DNA of 64,000 nucleotides, from positions 1 to 64,000 of the forward strand of contig JAOZPG010000003.1 in NCBI GenBank assembly GCA_029932855.1, in the 5' to 3' direction. The stretch comes from Bacteroidales bacterium (lineage in GTDB: Bacteria > Bacteroidota > Bacteroidia > Bacteroidales > VadinHA17). The notes beneath the pieces were generated by a model that was not told the DNA's origin, made no database searches, and worked only from the letters and a program-made list of their open reading frames with translations. A program made the position numbers and the translations under genes. Shown here in pieces: positions 55,133-64,000 of the stretch (position 1 is its first letter; each line of letters starts with the position of its first letter).

Positions 55133-56005
55133 CTATAACACGTTAAGTGTTTGTTCCCTTATTTTTTCAAGCTCGTCTTTCATCTTAACAACCAGTTTCT
55201 GTATTTCATGATCATTGGCTTTAGAGCCAAGGGTATTGATTTCGCGACCTATTTCCTGGATTATAAATCCCAGTTTCTTACCAACAGGCTCATCAGAAGA
55301 AATATTCTCGAGAAAATAATCCAAATGATTGACAAGCCTTGTTTTTTCTTCGGTAATATCAAGTTTCTCAAGATAGTAAATCAATTCCTGTTCAAACCTG
55401 TTTGTGTCTATATCAACACTGTTCAGGTCTTTGATTTTTTCATCAAGCCTGCTTCTCAGTTTTTCAATTCGTGCTTTCTCGAATTTAGACAGCTTTTTCA
55501 GGTATTCAGCTATTAGCTTAATGCGTTTTATCAGGTCTTTTTCTAATGATGTCCCCTCCTGTGAGCGAAAAGACAGGGTATCTTCAACAGCTTTTTCTAT
55601 ATGTGACCTGATTTCATTCCAGTGCTCCGGTTTTAATTCTTTTCTCTGGCTTTTAAGTACATCCGGCAATTTCATTATTAACTGCAGGATGTTTTCCTCT
55701 GAAGCATTATCCAAATAAGTATTAAGTTCCTTTATTTGTTTATAATATCCTGAAACAACATCTTTATTAATAAGGGGGACTTGCTGTTCCTGAAGCTCTT
55801 CATAGAAAATATTGATTTCAACTTTACCTCTTTGTAGCCTGCTGCCCAGCAGTCCTCTTATCTCCAGTTCTTTTTCCCTGAGCATAGCAGGGCATTTGCA
55901 AACAATATCCAGTTGTTTCGAGTTAAGGCATCTTATCTCAATGTTCAGACGTATTCTGTCATTTTCTACAGAAACTTTCCCGAAACCTGTCATTGATTTT
56001 AGCAT
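55133..56005 (-). CDS. YicC family endoribonuclease-like protein
   Basis: A 290-residue YicC/YloC protein. The N-terminal start LKSMTGFGKVSVENDRIRL and the C-terminal DUF1732 segment with KKLGFIIQEIGREINTLGSKAND are diagnostic. Family members have been shown to act as endoribonucleases in E. coli and Bacillus. The middle is a long coiled-coil-like Glu/Lys-rich region. It is cotranscribed with gmk. Confidence 0.93.
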   Translation of the reverse strand: MLKSMTGFGKVSVENDRIRLNIEIRCLNSKQLDIVCKCPAMLREKELEIRGLLGSRLQRGKVEINIFYEELQEQQVPLINKDVVSGYYKQIKELNTYLDNASEENILQLIMKLPDVLKSQRKELKPEHWNEIRSHIEKAVEDTLSFRSQEGTSLEKDLIKRIKLIAEYLKKLSKFEKARIEKLRSRLDEKIKDLNSVDIDTNRFEQELIYYLEKLDITEEKTRLVNHLDYFLENISSDEPVGKKLGFIIQEIGREINTLGSKANDHEIQKLVVKMKDELEKIREQTLNVL

Positions 56006-56077
56006 ATGGCTTGTGTTTTCTTTCAGGTAAAGGTAGGAAGATAAATGATAAAAGCCATGAAGGAATTTAGGGTATTA

Positions 56078-57436
56078 TTAAGCTTTTCCGGTATTATTGC
56101 CCGGGTATTTTACTACAGCCTTGTTCTTATACCTGCCCGATTTATAATAAAGAAAAGATAATAAGGTTCCTGTGAGCATTCCTATGGGCACAGCCCACCA
56201 TATACCTGTTTCCCCTATCTTTCGGGAGAGCAGCCATGCTATGGGTATTCTCATTATCCAGAGGGAAAAGAAAGTTATAAACATGGGTATAAGTGTATCT
56301 CCTGCTCCTCTAAGTACCCCGTTAAGTGAGAACATTACAGAGAAAACAATATAAAACATGCTAACTATGCTGAGGTATTCATAGCCTATTCTTATAACCT
56401 CGGGATCTTTGGTAAATAAAGACATAAGGACTTTTCCGAATATTAGCAGTACTGTAGTTACGAAGATTGAAACAACGCTTGACATTGCAAGGGTTGACAT
56501 CAGGCCTTTTTTAACCCTGGCAAGCTTATTGGCTCCTATGTTCTGTCCTGTAAAGCTGGCAAGGGCAGCAGAAAAGTTCATGGCAGGCATCACTGCAAGG
56601 GAATCAAGCCTGACAGCAACCGAATAGCCGGCAATTACATCGGTACCGAAGCTATTTACTATACCCATAATGGTAACCATTCCCAGTGCAACAACTGTTT
56701 GCTGTATTCCTGAGGGGAGGCCTATCCTGAAGCTTTTCATAAACAGCTCACGGTCAAAGACCATAGACCTGAGCCTTAACTGTATTACTTCGTGAGTACT
56801 GTTAAGGTAGTATATTGTACTGAAAAAGGCTCCTGTCTGTGAAATAACCGTTGCCCATGCGGCTCCTTCTATTCCCCAGTCAAAAACTGCAACAAAGAGG
56901 ATATCAAAAATAATGTTGAACAGTGTGGCTGCTATCAGAAAGTAAAGGGGAGTTTTTGAATCTCCCAGTCCCCTTAGTACAGCGCTTGTTCCGTTGAACC
57001 CAAAAAAGAAAATCATTCCTAACAGGTAGATGTTGAGGTAACTAAGGGCTTGGGGCATGATCTCTTCAGGCAGCTGCATTAATTTAAAGATACCTTCACT
57101 GAAGTAAATGCCTGTGGCGGTTATAACCAGGGAGGCAATGAAGACGAATATATAAAAAGTGCTGATGGTTCTTTTTACCCTTTCAATGTCTTTGGCGCCA
57201 AAATACTGCGAAATAATTATCATTGCCCCGCTGGCAATACCTATGATAAGGGAAATAAGGGTGAAAACAATGGGGAAAGATGCTCCTACAGCTGCCAGGG
57301 CCTCCTTTCCCAGGAAATTACCTACAATGATGCTGTCAACAATATTATAAAGTTGCTGAAACACATTACCTATGAGCATAGGCATGGCAAAATTGAAAAT
57401 AAGCTTGCTTTCTTTCCCGACGGTAAGGTCTTTCAT
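56078..57436 (-). CDS. MATE family efflux transporter
   Basis: A 452-residue membrane protein with about 12 hydrophobic segments in two similar halves. It starts KDLTVGKESKLIFNFAMPML and has GNVFQQLYNIVDSIIVG in helix 1 and FTGQNIGANKLARVKKGL in the second half, typical of NorM/DinF-type drug:Na+ or H+ antiporters. Substrate unknown. It stands alone, with 72 bp to the YicC gene start. Confidence 0.92.
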   Translation of the reverse strand: MKDLTVGKESKLIFNFAMPMLIGNVFQQLYNIVDSIIVGNFLGKEALAAVGASFPIVFTLISLIIGIASGAMIIISQYFGAKDIERVKRTISTFYIFVFIASLVITATGIYFSEGIFKLMQLPEEIMPQALSYLNIYLLGMIFFFGFNGTSAVLRGLGDSKTPLYFLIAATLFNIIFDILFVAVFDWGIEGAAWATVISQTGAFFSTIYYLNSTHEVIQLRLRSMVFDRELFMKSFRIGLPSGIQQTVVALGMVTIMGIVNSFGTDVIAGYSVAVRLDSLAVMPAMNFSAALASFTGQNIGANKLARVKKGLMSTLAMSSVVSIFVTTVLLIFGKVLMSLFTKDPEVIRIGYEYLSIVSMFYIVFSVMFSLNGVLRGAGDTLIPMFITFFSLWIMRIPIAWLLSRKIGETGIWWAVPIGMLTGTLLSFLYYKSGRYKNKAVVKYPGNNTGKA

Positions 57437-57624
57437 TCTGGCAAAATATCCTGCGAAATTGAAGAAATAATTCCTGTGAACAAAATGATTGTCAATAATT
57501 TTGGCTTATAGTCGTACTGCTTCGATTCCGGTCCCGGGCAAAAAAAATCTCAAATCGTTTGAATATTTTGGTAAGCTACGATAAAAATATTTATTTTAAC
57601 ATAAGTAAAACTTAAATCAATGTC

Positions 57625-58527
57625 ATGAAGAAATATCCGGTCATTATTGTGGCTTTGATCATTCTGTTCAGGATCCCTGCCAGCGTGTATTCGCAGGAGC
57701 TGAATGATACAAGTTTAAAATGGATGATAGAAACAACTGACGGTAATGAGTTTGTTGGACAGATAGTTTTAGAAGATTCTACAGGGCTTATTCTTCTGAC
57801 TGATGATTTCGGGGAAATAAATATTGCTTTGAGCTTAATAAAGATGAAAAGGGAGATAAAGGCTTCAAGCATTATTGAGGGGGAACACTGGTTCGCCAAT
57901 CCTCATTCTACCAGGTATTTTTACGGGCCAAACGGATATGGACTGAATAAGGGAGAAGCTTATTATCAGAATACATGGATAATGTTCAATCAGCTAAGCT
58001 ATGGAATAACAGATTTCTTTTCTATGGGAGTGGGCATGATGCCCCTGTTTCTTTTCGCAGGAAGCTCAACCCCTGTATGGATTACACCTAAGTTATCTGT
58101 TCCTGTGGTAAAAGATAAATTCAATATTGGGGGAGGGGTGATGTATGCCCATATCCTGGGAGACGGAGGCAGTTTTGGCATCAGCTATGCTACGTTTAGT
58201 ATAGGTAACAGGGATAATAACCTGAGTTTTGGGATGGGACAGAGTTTTACAGAATCGGGATTCTCAGACAGGCCCACATTTATGCTGAGCGGGATGAAAA
58301 GGGTGGGGAGGAAGACTTACCTGCTGACAGAGAATTATTACCTGAGTATGGGTATTGATCCCGGATGGTCATTTGGAATACTCTCCATTGGTGCCCGAAG
58401 TGTACAAAAACGATTAGCTATTGATTACGGACTGATTATCCCTGTTGGAAAAGAGATAGAGATGTTCTTTGCCATTCCCTGGCTGGGTATCACAATCCCT
58501 TTTGGAAATATACAGCGGGATAACTGA
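57625..58527 (+). CDS. Secreted protein with Sm-like N-terminus and beta-barrel
   Basis: A 300-residue protein with a signal peptide (KKYPVIIVALIILFRIPASV, cleaved near YSQE). The next 50 residues (ETTDGNEFVGQIVLEDSTG) resemble the Sm-like repeat of the DUF481 protein at 52753. The remaining residues are Gly- and aromatic-rich amphipathic strands ending IPFGNIQRDN, suggesting an outer-membrane barrel. I do not recognise a named family. Confidence 0.65.
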   Translation: MKKYPVIIVALIILFRIPASVYSQELNDTSLKWMIETTDGNEFVGQIVLEDSTGLILLTDDFGEINIALSLIKMKREIKASSIIEGEHWFANPHSTRYFYGPNGYGLNKGEAYYQNTWIMFNQLSYGITDFFSMGVGMMPLFLFAGSSTPVWITPKLSVPVVKDKFNIGGGVMYAHILGDGGSFGISYATFSIGNRDNNLSFGMGQSFTESGFSDRPTFMLSGMKRVGRKTYLLTENYYLSMGIDPGWSFGILSIGARSVQKRLAIDYGLIIPVGKEIEMFFAIPWLGITIPFGNIQRDN

Positions 58528-58563
58528 TGCTTTGCTTATGAACCGGAAAAGGGAGTTGTAGCA

Positions 58564-59937
58564 CTAAAGCCTTTCAAGATCAACGGTAAAATGCCTTAAT
58601 ATAGGGGCTTCCTTAACAATTTTAACCCCCCTGCGTATCTTATCCCTTCTTTCGTAAATATTCTTCAGGGCAGCCGCTACTACGTCCATATGATTCTGGC
58701 TGTATGTTCTTCGTGGAATGGCCAGGCGCACCAGTTCCAGTTCAGGGAACCTGTTTTTCCTGCTTACAGGATCACGGTCGGCCATTATGGCTCCCAGTTC
58801 TACACCTCTTATTCCTGCTTCAAGGTATAATTCAATTGCCAGGCTTTGTGCAGGGAATTCCTCACGTGGGATATGGGGAAGAAATTCTGTTGCATTGACG
58901 AATATGGCATGACCGCCATAGGGTTTCAGGAGAGGTATGCCATAAGAGGATAATCTTTCACCCAGATAAGCTACCTGTTTAATCCTTGATTCCAGGTAGG
59001 TGAATTCGCTTGCTTCATCCAGTCCCTGTGCCAGGGCATTCATGTCTCTTCCGGCCATTCCTCCATATGTTAAAAAGCCTTCAAACATTATATTGAACAC
59101 CGATGCTTTTTCATAAATATCTTTATCATTAAATGCCATAAAGCCTCCTATATTTACCAGGCCGTCTTTTTTGCTGCTCATGGTCATGCCATCGGCATAT
59201 TTATACATTTCACGAACTATCTCTTTTATGCTTTTATCTTTCCATGCTTCTTCCCTGGTTTTTATGAAATATGCATTTTCTGCAAAACGTGCAGAGTCAA
59301 ATATCACTTTTGTACTGTATTTCTTTGCAAGCTTATGCACAGCTTTCATGTTTTCAATGCTTACAGGTTGTCCCCCTGTAGTATTACATGTAATTGTGAC
59401 AATAATAAATGGTACTTTCTTATAGTTGTCTTTAAGTGCATTTTCCAGCTTTTGCAGGTCGAGATTACCTTTAAAATCATTTATAATGTCAGGATCGAAA
59501 GCTTCCCTTACCGTACAGTCAAGGGCTTCTGCTTTCCGGAATTCAATATGACCTTTGGTAGTGTCGAAATGGGCATTCCCGGGGATTATATCACCTTCCT
59601 TTATCAGTGCTGAAAATAATACGTTTTCTGCAGCCCTGCCCTGGTGCGTTGGCAGGAAATACTCAAAGCCTGTAAGGCTCCTGACCATTTCTTTCAGGCG
59701 AAAGAAGGAATCCGATCCGGCATAACTTTCGTCGCCTTCCATTATTGCTGCCCATTGTTTATCGCTCATGGCACCTGTCCCCGAGTCGGTTAACAGGTCT
59801 ATAAATACCTGTTTGCTTCTTAGTTTAAAAAGGTTATAGTTTGCTTCTTTAAGCCATTTTTGTCTTTCTTTGGCAGAACTTTTATGTATTTGTTCTACCA
59901 TTTTTATCTTATAAGGTTCAGAATACGGGATATTCAT
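58564..59937 (-). CDS. tnaA: Tryptophanase
   Basis: A PLP enzyme splitting tryptophan into indole, pyruvate and ammonia. The 457 residues contain IDLLTDSGTGAMSDKQW, THQGRAAEN, FDSARFAENAYFIK and the PLP lysine in MSSKKDGLVNIGG. At the position of Arg381 of tyrosine phenol-lyase this protein has Leu (GIRGVELGAIM), as in tryptophanases (Ile/Val), so indole-forming activity is preferred over phenol-forming. It is monocistronic; no TnaC-like leader was found in the 270-bp upstream gap. It converges on the 57625 gene with 36 bp between the stops. Confidence 0.88.
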   Translation of the reverse strand: MNIPYSEPYKIKMVEQIHKSSAKERQKWLKEANYNLFKLRSKQVFIDLLTDSGTGAMSDKQWAAIMEGDESYAGSDSFFRLKEMVRSLTGFEYFLPTHQGRAAENVLFSALIKEGDIIPGNAHFDTTKGHIEFRKAEALDCTVREAFDPDIINDFKGNLDLQKLENALKDNYKKVPFIIVTITCNTTGGQPVSIENMKAVHKLAKKYSTKVIFDSARFAENAYFIKTREEAWKDKSIKEIVREMYKYADGMTMSSKKDGLVNIGGFMAFNDKDIYEKASVFNIMFEGFLTYGGMAGRDMNALAQGLDEASEFTYLESRIKQVAYLGERLSSYGIPLLKPYGGHAIFVNATEFLPHIPREEFPAQSLAIELYLEAGIRGVELGAIMADRDPVSRKNRFPELELVRLAIPRRTYSQNHMDVVAAALKNIYERRDKIRRGVKIVKEAPILRHFTVDLERL

Positions 59938-60032
59938 TGTTACAAATTTTAATGATTAGATATTCTTACAGAGCCGGGCAGGAGCCATATAAATAAAACA
60001 GGATAATAAGAAAAAGAAAGCTCCTTTTAAAA

Positions 60033-60063
60033 TTTGAAAATGGAATACTTGTCTCTATTTTTG
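60033..60063 (+). promoter_or_regulatory. Bacteroidota promoter for the DUF3078 gene
   Basis: TTTG at 60033-60036, a 19-nt spacer and TATTTTTG at 60056-60063 exactly match the Bacteroidota pattern TTTG-N19-TAnnTTTG. The start codon is 145 bp downstream, so the transcript would have a leader of about 135 nt. Confidence 0.6.
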
Positions 60064-60207
60064 ATGTTCATATAGAGATGAAGGATCCGGTATGAAAAAG
60101 CAGTGTTGGTTTTCATGATTTAAGCTGAGTGTAAAGATAAAAGTTTTTTAAGAATTGAAAAAACATAGAAATATTTATTGGCAGGATTTTTGTAAAGATC
60201 TGATCTG

Positions 60208-61959
60208 ATGTTGCGAAGGATAACAAAGATATTATTGTTCATTCTAATGCCTGTTATAGCTATTGCCAATACAGACAGCCTGTCGGCTCAGCCTGTAGAC
60301 AGTATATTGGTACATCCTTCAAATATTTTTCTGTTTGAACAGGCAGATAGTCTTATGCTGCCTGATTCGCTTATGAGCGTAGACGACAGCCTGTTAACCA
60401 ACGCTTACAGTTCATCCGACAGTATCAATAAGGCCATGGATATACTGAAGGACTTTTATATGAGAAAGGGTATATGGAAAGAAGACAATGCCTCAGTTAA
60501 AGATGCGATAGGACGATTGCTGGAATATATTGAAAATGGGCCCCTTGATCCCAGCCTTAATCTTTTAAGAAATTATCCCTTTAATATAAGTGAACCGGAT
60601 GCAGGACAGCTTGTAACAGACAGTGTGTCTGCCGGGTTTGCAGGGCATGCAAGTGATACAACTCTTGTAACAGACAGTCTAAGCTTAAAGAAGATAGCTC
60701 CTATGGGCGGGGAGAAGAAAGTTGATCCTCTTAAGTTGGTGGCATCAGACAGTATTATGTCTGTTAGAATTGACAGTCTTATTGCCAGGGAAGAAAAGAG
60801 AAAAAGCTATATGGCAGTAAATGATTCTGTAAAAGCTGCTCTCGACTATATATTGAATTATGTTAAGACGGATACTGTAAGGATATGGCTATCCAATACT
60901 GAAGGAGATTCACTTGAGCTGCTTATGAGTGCAGGTATGCAGACCAGTCAGAGGTTCTGGATAAAGAATAAAATGCGTGATTCCGTGGGATTGTGGCTTA
61001 ATGCGCTGGATAATGACAGGCTATTGATAGTTATGGAAGACGGAGTGCTTATAAACAGGCTAAGAGGCCGGAAAAAACGCAATACAGATATTTCAATAAG
61101 TAATTATATAGATCCGGGTTTCAGAAGTGTGAAGTTGAGGGAAATAAAACCAGATCCATGGGAGTTCAGGGGTGTGGGACAGTTTTTAATATCCCAGGTT
61201 TTTACAAAAAACTGGGCAAAAGGAGGAGAAAGCTCTGTATCATCTCTTTTAAAAGGAGATGTACACCTCGATTATAAGCTTGAAAAGTTTAAGTATGAGA
61301 ACCTGTTCAGGGCAAAATTTGGTATTATTAAACACAGGGATGAAAGGGTCAGGAAGAATGAGGACTTTTGGGAGTTTAGTACTACAGCAGGCTTTAAGGC
61401 TTACAGGCAATGGTATTATAGTTTTGGTTTTAACCTGAAGAGCCAGTTTGCTCCCGGTTATAATTATCCTGATGACTCAACAAAAGTTTCAGGATTGTTT
61501 TCTCCGGGTTACCTGTATACCACTGCCGGATTTGAATATAATCCTGATAAAACAATATTCCTTACTTTTTCACCACTTACCTACAGATCGACATTTGTTA
61601 CGGATACAGTTAATATCAATCATTCCAAGTTTGGTATTCCGCTTAATAAGAAATTAAAATCAGAGCTTGGTGTGCTTATTAAGCTAACACATACTCATAA
61701 GTTTAGTGAGGATGTGAATATTGAGAACCGGCTCCAATTGTTTGCTGATTACCAGGGGTTTAAAAAGATTGATTTTGACTGGGAAATGAACCTGAGGATA
61801 GCACTGGGTCCCTTTTTTACGGTCAACCTCACAAGTCATGTTTTATATAATACAGATATTAAATTTCCGGTATTGGATGACAGTGGCACAGAAATAGACA
61901 GAAAGCCAAAGATACAATTCAGGGAATGGCTGGGTTTTGGTATCGCTTACAAGTTTTAA
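60208..61959 (+). CDS. DUF3078 domain outer-membrane protein
   Basis: A 583-residue protein with a signal peptide (RITKILLFILMPVIAIA). The first 300 residues are Asp/Ser-rich with repeated D-S-(I/L) segments. The last 250 residues are the DUF3078 barrel, with FTKNWAKGGESSVSSLLKG and LFSPGYLYTTAGFEY, ending in an aromatic (GFGIAYKF). It is likely an outer-membrane protein of the Bacteroidota envelope; function unknown. Confidence 0.85.
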   Translation: MLRRITKILLFILMPVIAIANTDSLSAQPVDSILVHPSNIFLFEQADSLMLPDSLMSVDDSLLTNAYSSSDSINKAMDILKDFYMRKGIWKEDNASVKDAIGRLLEYIENGPLDPSLNLLRNYPFNISEPDAGQLVTDSVSAGFAGHASDTTLVTDSLSLKKIAPMGGEKKVDPLKLVASDSIMSVRIDSLIAREEKRKSYMAVNDSVKAALDYILNYVKTDTVRIWLSNTEGDSLELLMSAGMQTSQRFWIKNKMRDSVGLWLNALDNDRLLIVMEDGVLINRLRGRKKRNTDISISNYIDPGFRSVKLREIKPDPWEFRGVGQFLISQVFTKNWAKGGESSVSSLLKGDVHLDYKLEKFKYENLFRAKFGIIKHRDERVRKNEDFWEFSTTAGFKAYRQWYYSFGFNLKSQFAPGYNYPDDSTKVSGLFSPGYLYTTAGFEYNPDKTIFLTFSPLTYRSTFVTDTVNINHSKFGIPLNKKLKSELGVLIKLTHTHKFSEDVNIENRLQLFADYQGFKKIDFDWEMNLRIALGPFFTVNLTSHVLYNTDIKFPVLDDSGTEIDRKPKIQFREWLGFGIAYKF

Positions 61960-62073
61960 AAGCTCAGGTTTTGTTTTAATGCCTGATTGAAAAGATCAAA
62001 CTACAGTTCAGTATTGGTGAGTCTGGAGACAATGGGAATGGTAGAGATTGAAAAAGGAATAAGAAAAAAATCA

Positions 62074-62120
62074 TAAAAAAAAGGCTGTTCAATTAATTGA
62101 AGCAGCCTTTTAATTTTTTT
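62074..62120. terminator. Bidirectional terminator
   Basis: AAGGCTG (62081-62087) pairs with CAGCCTT (62103-62109) around the palindrome TTCAATTAATTGAA. A runs precede it and T runs follow it, so it works on both strands, between the convergent DUF3078 and acidic lipoprotein genes. Confidence 0.85.
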
Positions 62121-62136
62121 TGACTTTTTCCTAAGT

Positions 62137-62367
62137 TTAATGTACTTCTCCTTCTTCAGCTTCTTCTTCAGCAGTTTCGGCAGCTTCTTCAGCTTCTTCG
62201 GCCTCTTCGGCAACTTCTTCAGCTTCTTCAGCAACTTCCTCAACAGTTTCTTCTGCAGGTGCTACTTCCTCAGTAGCTTCAGTAGCTTTGGGATTTTGTG
62301 AACAAGAGTTCAGGCTAATAAATCCAACAAAAGCAAATAAGATTAGGATTAATGAGAGTTTTTTCAT
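62137..62367 (-). CDS. Acidic Glu/Ala-repeat lipoprotein
   Basis: A 76-residue protein with a lipoprotein signal (FAFVGFISLNSC, lipidated Cys22). The mature part is almost only Glu, Ala, Val and Thr, with EEAEEVAEEAEE-type heptad-like repeats. It is expected to form an acidic helix tethered to a membrane. Low-complexity composition prevents family assignment; such short acidic lipoproteins occur in Bacteroidota. The codon repeat AGAAGCTGAAGA-like on the coding strand could vary by slippage. Confidence 0.65.
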   Translation of the reverse strand: MKKLSLILILFAFVGFISLNSCSQNPKATEATEEVAPAEETVEEVAEEAEEVAEEAEEAEEAAETAEEEAEEGEVH

Positions 62368-62462
62368 GGTAAAAGTTAGTTTTTAGGGATTAAACATATT
62401 ATTTTGCAATATAAAACTACTAATAATATTGATTATTTCGCTATTGAAATGAAATAAATTTA

Positions 62463-63335
62463 TTAAGTGTACAGATCAAGAATAGTAAATAATGCAAATA
62501 ATATGCTCGCAATGCCGTTAGTAGTGAAAAAAGCGAGCTTAACTTTGCTAAGATCATGGGGCTTGACCAGCAGGTGCTGGTAGAAAAGAAGGAGAATAAA
62601 TATTCCTGCTCCTATCAGGTAAGAAAGTCCCCCGTTTCCCTCGATTCCGGCCCATATCACCAATATCGCAGTTAGCACATGAAGCATGAGTGACAGGTTC
62701 AAAGCTTTCCTTTTGCCAATAAGCACGGGGATTGATTTTAAGTCTTCATTCCTGTCGAATTGTGTGTCCTGCAATGCATAAATAATATCAAAGCCGCTTA
62801 CCCAGCTAAAGACTATAAATGAATATATCAGGGGTAGCAGGTTAAAGCTGGCAGTAACTGACAGATATGCACCAATGGGGGCCAGCGACAGTCCCAGTCC
62901 CAGTATGAAATGACAGAGGGCAGTGATCTTTTTTGTAAGACTGTAGCCCAGTACAACAAACAGGACCACCGGCGATAACTTAAATACCAAAGGATTAATA
63001 AAGTATGTTGCAGCGATGAATAAAATTGAATTTATTATTACAAAGAGCAAAGCTGACCTGGATTTAATGATACCTGCAGGTATCTCTCTTAATGCTGTGC
63101 GTGGGTTCTTAATATCTATTTCCTTGTCTGCATAACGGTTAAAGGCCATTGCGGCATTCCTTGCAAAGACCATACAAAGGAGTATGAGGATTAATAATTT
63201 TACAGACAGACCTTCCTCAAAATTACCTGAAGCCAGAAAGAATCCTATAAGGGCAAAAGGCATTGCAAATACAGTGTGACTGAATTTTACGAGTGACATA
63301 TAGCGCCGGGCTGATTGAAGTGATTGTTTTAGCAT
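62463..63335 (-). CDS. UbiA-family prenyltransferase, MqnP-like
   Basis: A 290-residue membrane enzyme with about eight helices. The first Asp motif reads AFNRYADKEIDIKNPRT and the second YALQDTQFDRNEDLKSIP, with the start SHTVFAMPFALIGFFLA typical of the subgroup labelled 4-hydroxybenzoate polyprenyltransferase-like or MqnP. In Bacteroidota using the futalosine route this makes a menaquinone precursor, which fits a quinone-linked ETF system. The macrodomain gene is 8 bp upstream. Confidence 0.8.
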   Translation of the reverse strand: MLKQSLQSARRYMSLVKFSHTVFAMPFALIGFFLASGNFEEGLSVKLLILILLCMVFARNAAMAFNRYADKEIDIKNPRTALREIPAGIIKSRSALLFVIINSILFIAATYFINPLVFKLSPVVLFVVLGYSLTKKITALCHFILGLGLSLAPIGAYLSVTASFNLLPLIYSFIVFSWVSGFDIIYALQDTQFDRNEDLKSIPVLIGKRKALNLSLMLHVLTAILVIWAGIEGNGGLSYLIGAGIFILLLFYQHLLVKPHDLSKVKLAFFTTNGIASILFALFTILDLYT

Positions 63336-63343
63336 TTAGGCGG

Positions 63344-63850
63344 CTATCCGGTTAAATTCTTATAGATGTTGTAATTTTCTTCATCAAAGATGCTGAATAT
63401 TATCTCATTTATTTCAGTATGCTCTTCGAGAAATGACTTAACCTCTCTTAATGCAATCTCTGCGGCTTTTTCTTTTGGAAAACCGTATATGCCTGTGCTG
63501 ATATTGGGAAAAGCAATACTCTTAAGCTTTTCATTCAAGGCCAGCTGCAGGCTGTTCCTGTAAGCAGATGCCAGCAGTTTTTCTTCATTATTATTGCCAC
63601 CCTTCCATACAGGACCTACAGCATGGATGACATGCTTTGCAGGCAGCCTGTATCCTCCGGTAATCTTTGCCTCACCTGTTTTACATCCTTTAAGTGTTCG
63701 GCATTCTTTAAGCAGGCCGGGACCTGCAGCACGGTGAATCGCACCGTCCACTCCTCCTCCGCCAAGCAGGCTCTTGTTGGCAGCATTTACTATGGCATCA
63801 ACATCAAGACTTGTAATATCGGCCTTTCTGATAATGATCTTTTTCATCAT
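63344..63850 (-). CDS. Macrodomain protein (ADP-ribose hydrolase-like)
   Basis: A 168-residue single macrodomain. [35 protein letters not shown] and [15 protein letters not shown] are the ADP-ribose-binding motifs of the MacroD/YmdB type, with the Asn and Asp used in O-acetyl-ADP-ribose deacylation. Its ATG follows the pheT stop directly (TAA then ATG), so it is translationally linked to pheT; the MqnP-like gene is 8 bp downstream. Confidence 0.9.
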   Translation of the reverse strand: MMKKIIIRKADITSLDVDAIVNAANKSLLGGGGVDGAIHRAAGPGLLKECRTLKGCKTGEAKITGGYRLPAKHVIHAVGPVWKGGNNNEEKLLASAYRNSLQLALNEKLKSIAFPNISTGIYGFPKEKAAEIALREVKSFLEEHTEINEIIFSIFDEENYNIYKNLTG

Positions 63851-64000
63851 TTATCGTATCTGTGCACCCAGTTTTTCTTCATACAGTCTGATAAGCCTGT
63901 TCATGAGGCCGTCAATATGTTTATCTGTAAGGGTCTTTCCCGGGTCCTGGAGAATAAAGCTGATAGCATATGATTTTTTCCCTTTTTCAAGTTTTTCACC
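63851..64000 (-). CDS. pheT: Phenylalanyl-tRNA synthetase beta subunit, C-terminal end
   Basis: This frame runs off the window edge. The last 49 residues include SYAISFILQDPGKTLTDK and end LIRLYEEKLGAQIR, the FDX-ACB anticodon-binding fold at the end of PheT. The stop codon at 63851-63853 directly precedes the macrodomain start. The bulk of the gene lies beyond 64000. Confidence 0.85.
   Translation of the reverse strand, partial: GEKLEKGKKSYAISFILQDPGKTLTDKHIDGLMNRLIRLYEEKLGAQIR

Noticed and set aside
58564-59937. Tyrosine phenol-lyase instead of tryptophanase
   Set aside because: The Arg that marks tyrosine phenol-lyase is Leu here, and neighbouring motifs are closer to TnaA.
62001-62243. 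Lys/Leu-rich 80-codon frame overlapping the acidic lipoprotein
   Set aside because: It is a frame-shifted reading of the Glu/Ala repeats and lacks a plausible start context or signal.

Overview
The window is a chromosomal segment of a member of the Bacteroidota, most likely an anaerobic, fermentative Bacteroidales/Marinilabiliales-type organism. The grounds are a type IX secretion (T9SS) C-terminal sorting domain, an S46 dipeptidyl-peptidase, DUF3467, DUF3078, DUF5916 and DUF2520 proteins of the Bacteroidota kind, TAnnTTTG promoter boxes, and Bacteroidota-like RpoB/RpoC. Assignment below phylum level is inference.

Layout. 1-13.3 kb is a conserved information-processing block: tRNA-Tyr (3' part), tRNA-Gly, tRNA-Thr, tuf, tRNA-Trp, secE, nusG, rplKAJL, a strong hairpin with a T tract between rplL and rpoB, rpoB, rpoC and a DUF3467 gene. 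13.4-14.9 kb holds a lone T9SS cargo protein. 15.2-20.9 kb is an electron-transfer operon: etfBA, a membrane iron-sulfur protein, a CCG-domain protein and a long acyl-CoA dehydrogenase, which together look like an acyl-CoA to ETF to menaquinone route. 20.9-29.7 kb carries a small lipoprotein, a DUF2520 protein, a KdsC-like phosphatase, a UbiA prenyltransferase, Maf, a DPP11-like peptidase, a DUF5916 protein and a His-rich metal transporter.

29.7-33.0 kb (minus strand) encodes GatE and GatD, the two subunits of the Glu-tRNA(Gln) amidotransferase that is regarded as archaeal. This is the most unexpected content of the window. 33.5-44.3 kb holds an RRM RNA-binding protein, a soluble NAD-coupled [NiFe] hydrogenase operon (hoxFUYHW, minus strand), and the maturation genes hypF, hypA and hypB with an uncharacterised zinc-ribbon gene between them, followed by rex. 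Rex-type palindromes lie just upstream of hoxF, of the zinc-ribbon gene and of rex, so this region reads as an NADH/NAD+-controlled hydrogen-metabolism locus. hypC, hypD and hypE are not in the window.

44.4-52.6 kb: two tandem paralogous small outer-membrane barrels, a fused ADP-forming acyl-CoA synthetase, a flavodoxin, an aminotransferase and a four-subunit 2-oxoacid:ferredoxin oxidoreductase. With the tryptophanase at 58.6-59.9 kb they suggest amino-acid fermentation: transamination, ferredoxin-linked oxidative decarboxylation, ATP from acyl-CoA, and disposal of electrons as H2. 52.7-64.0 kb: envelope beta-barrel proteins (DUF481, DUF3078 and an unnamed one), nadD, gmk, YicC, a MATE exporter, an acidic lipoprotein, an MqnP-like prenyltransferase, a macrodomain protein and the 3' end of pheT. 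No insertion sequence, prophage or CRISPR array was seen.
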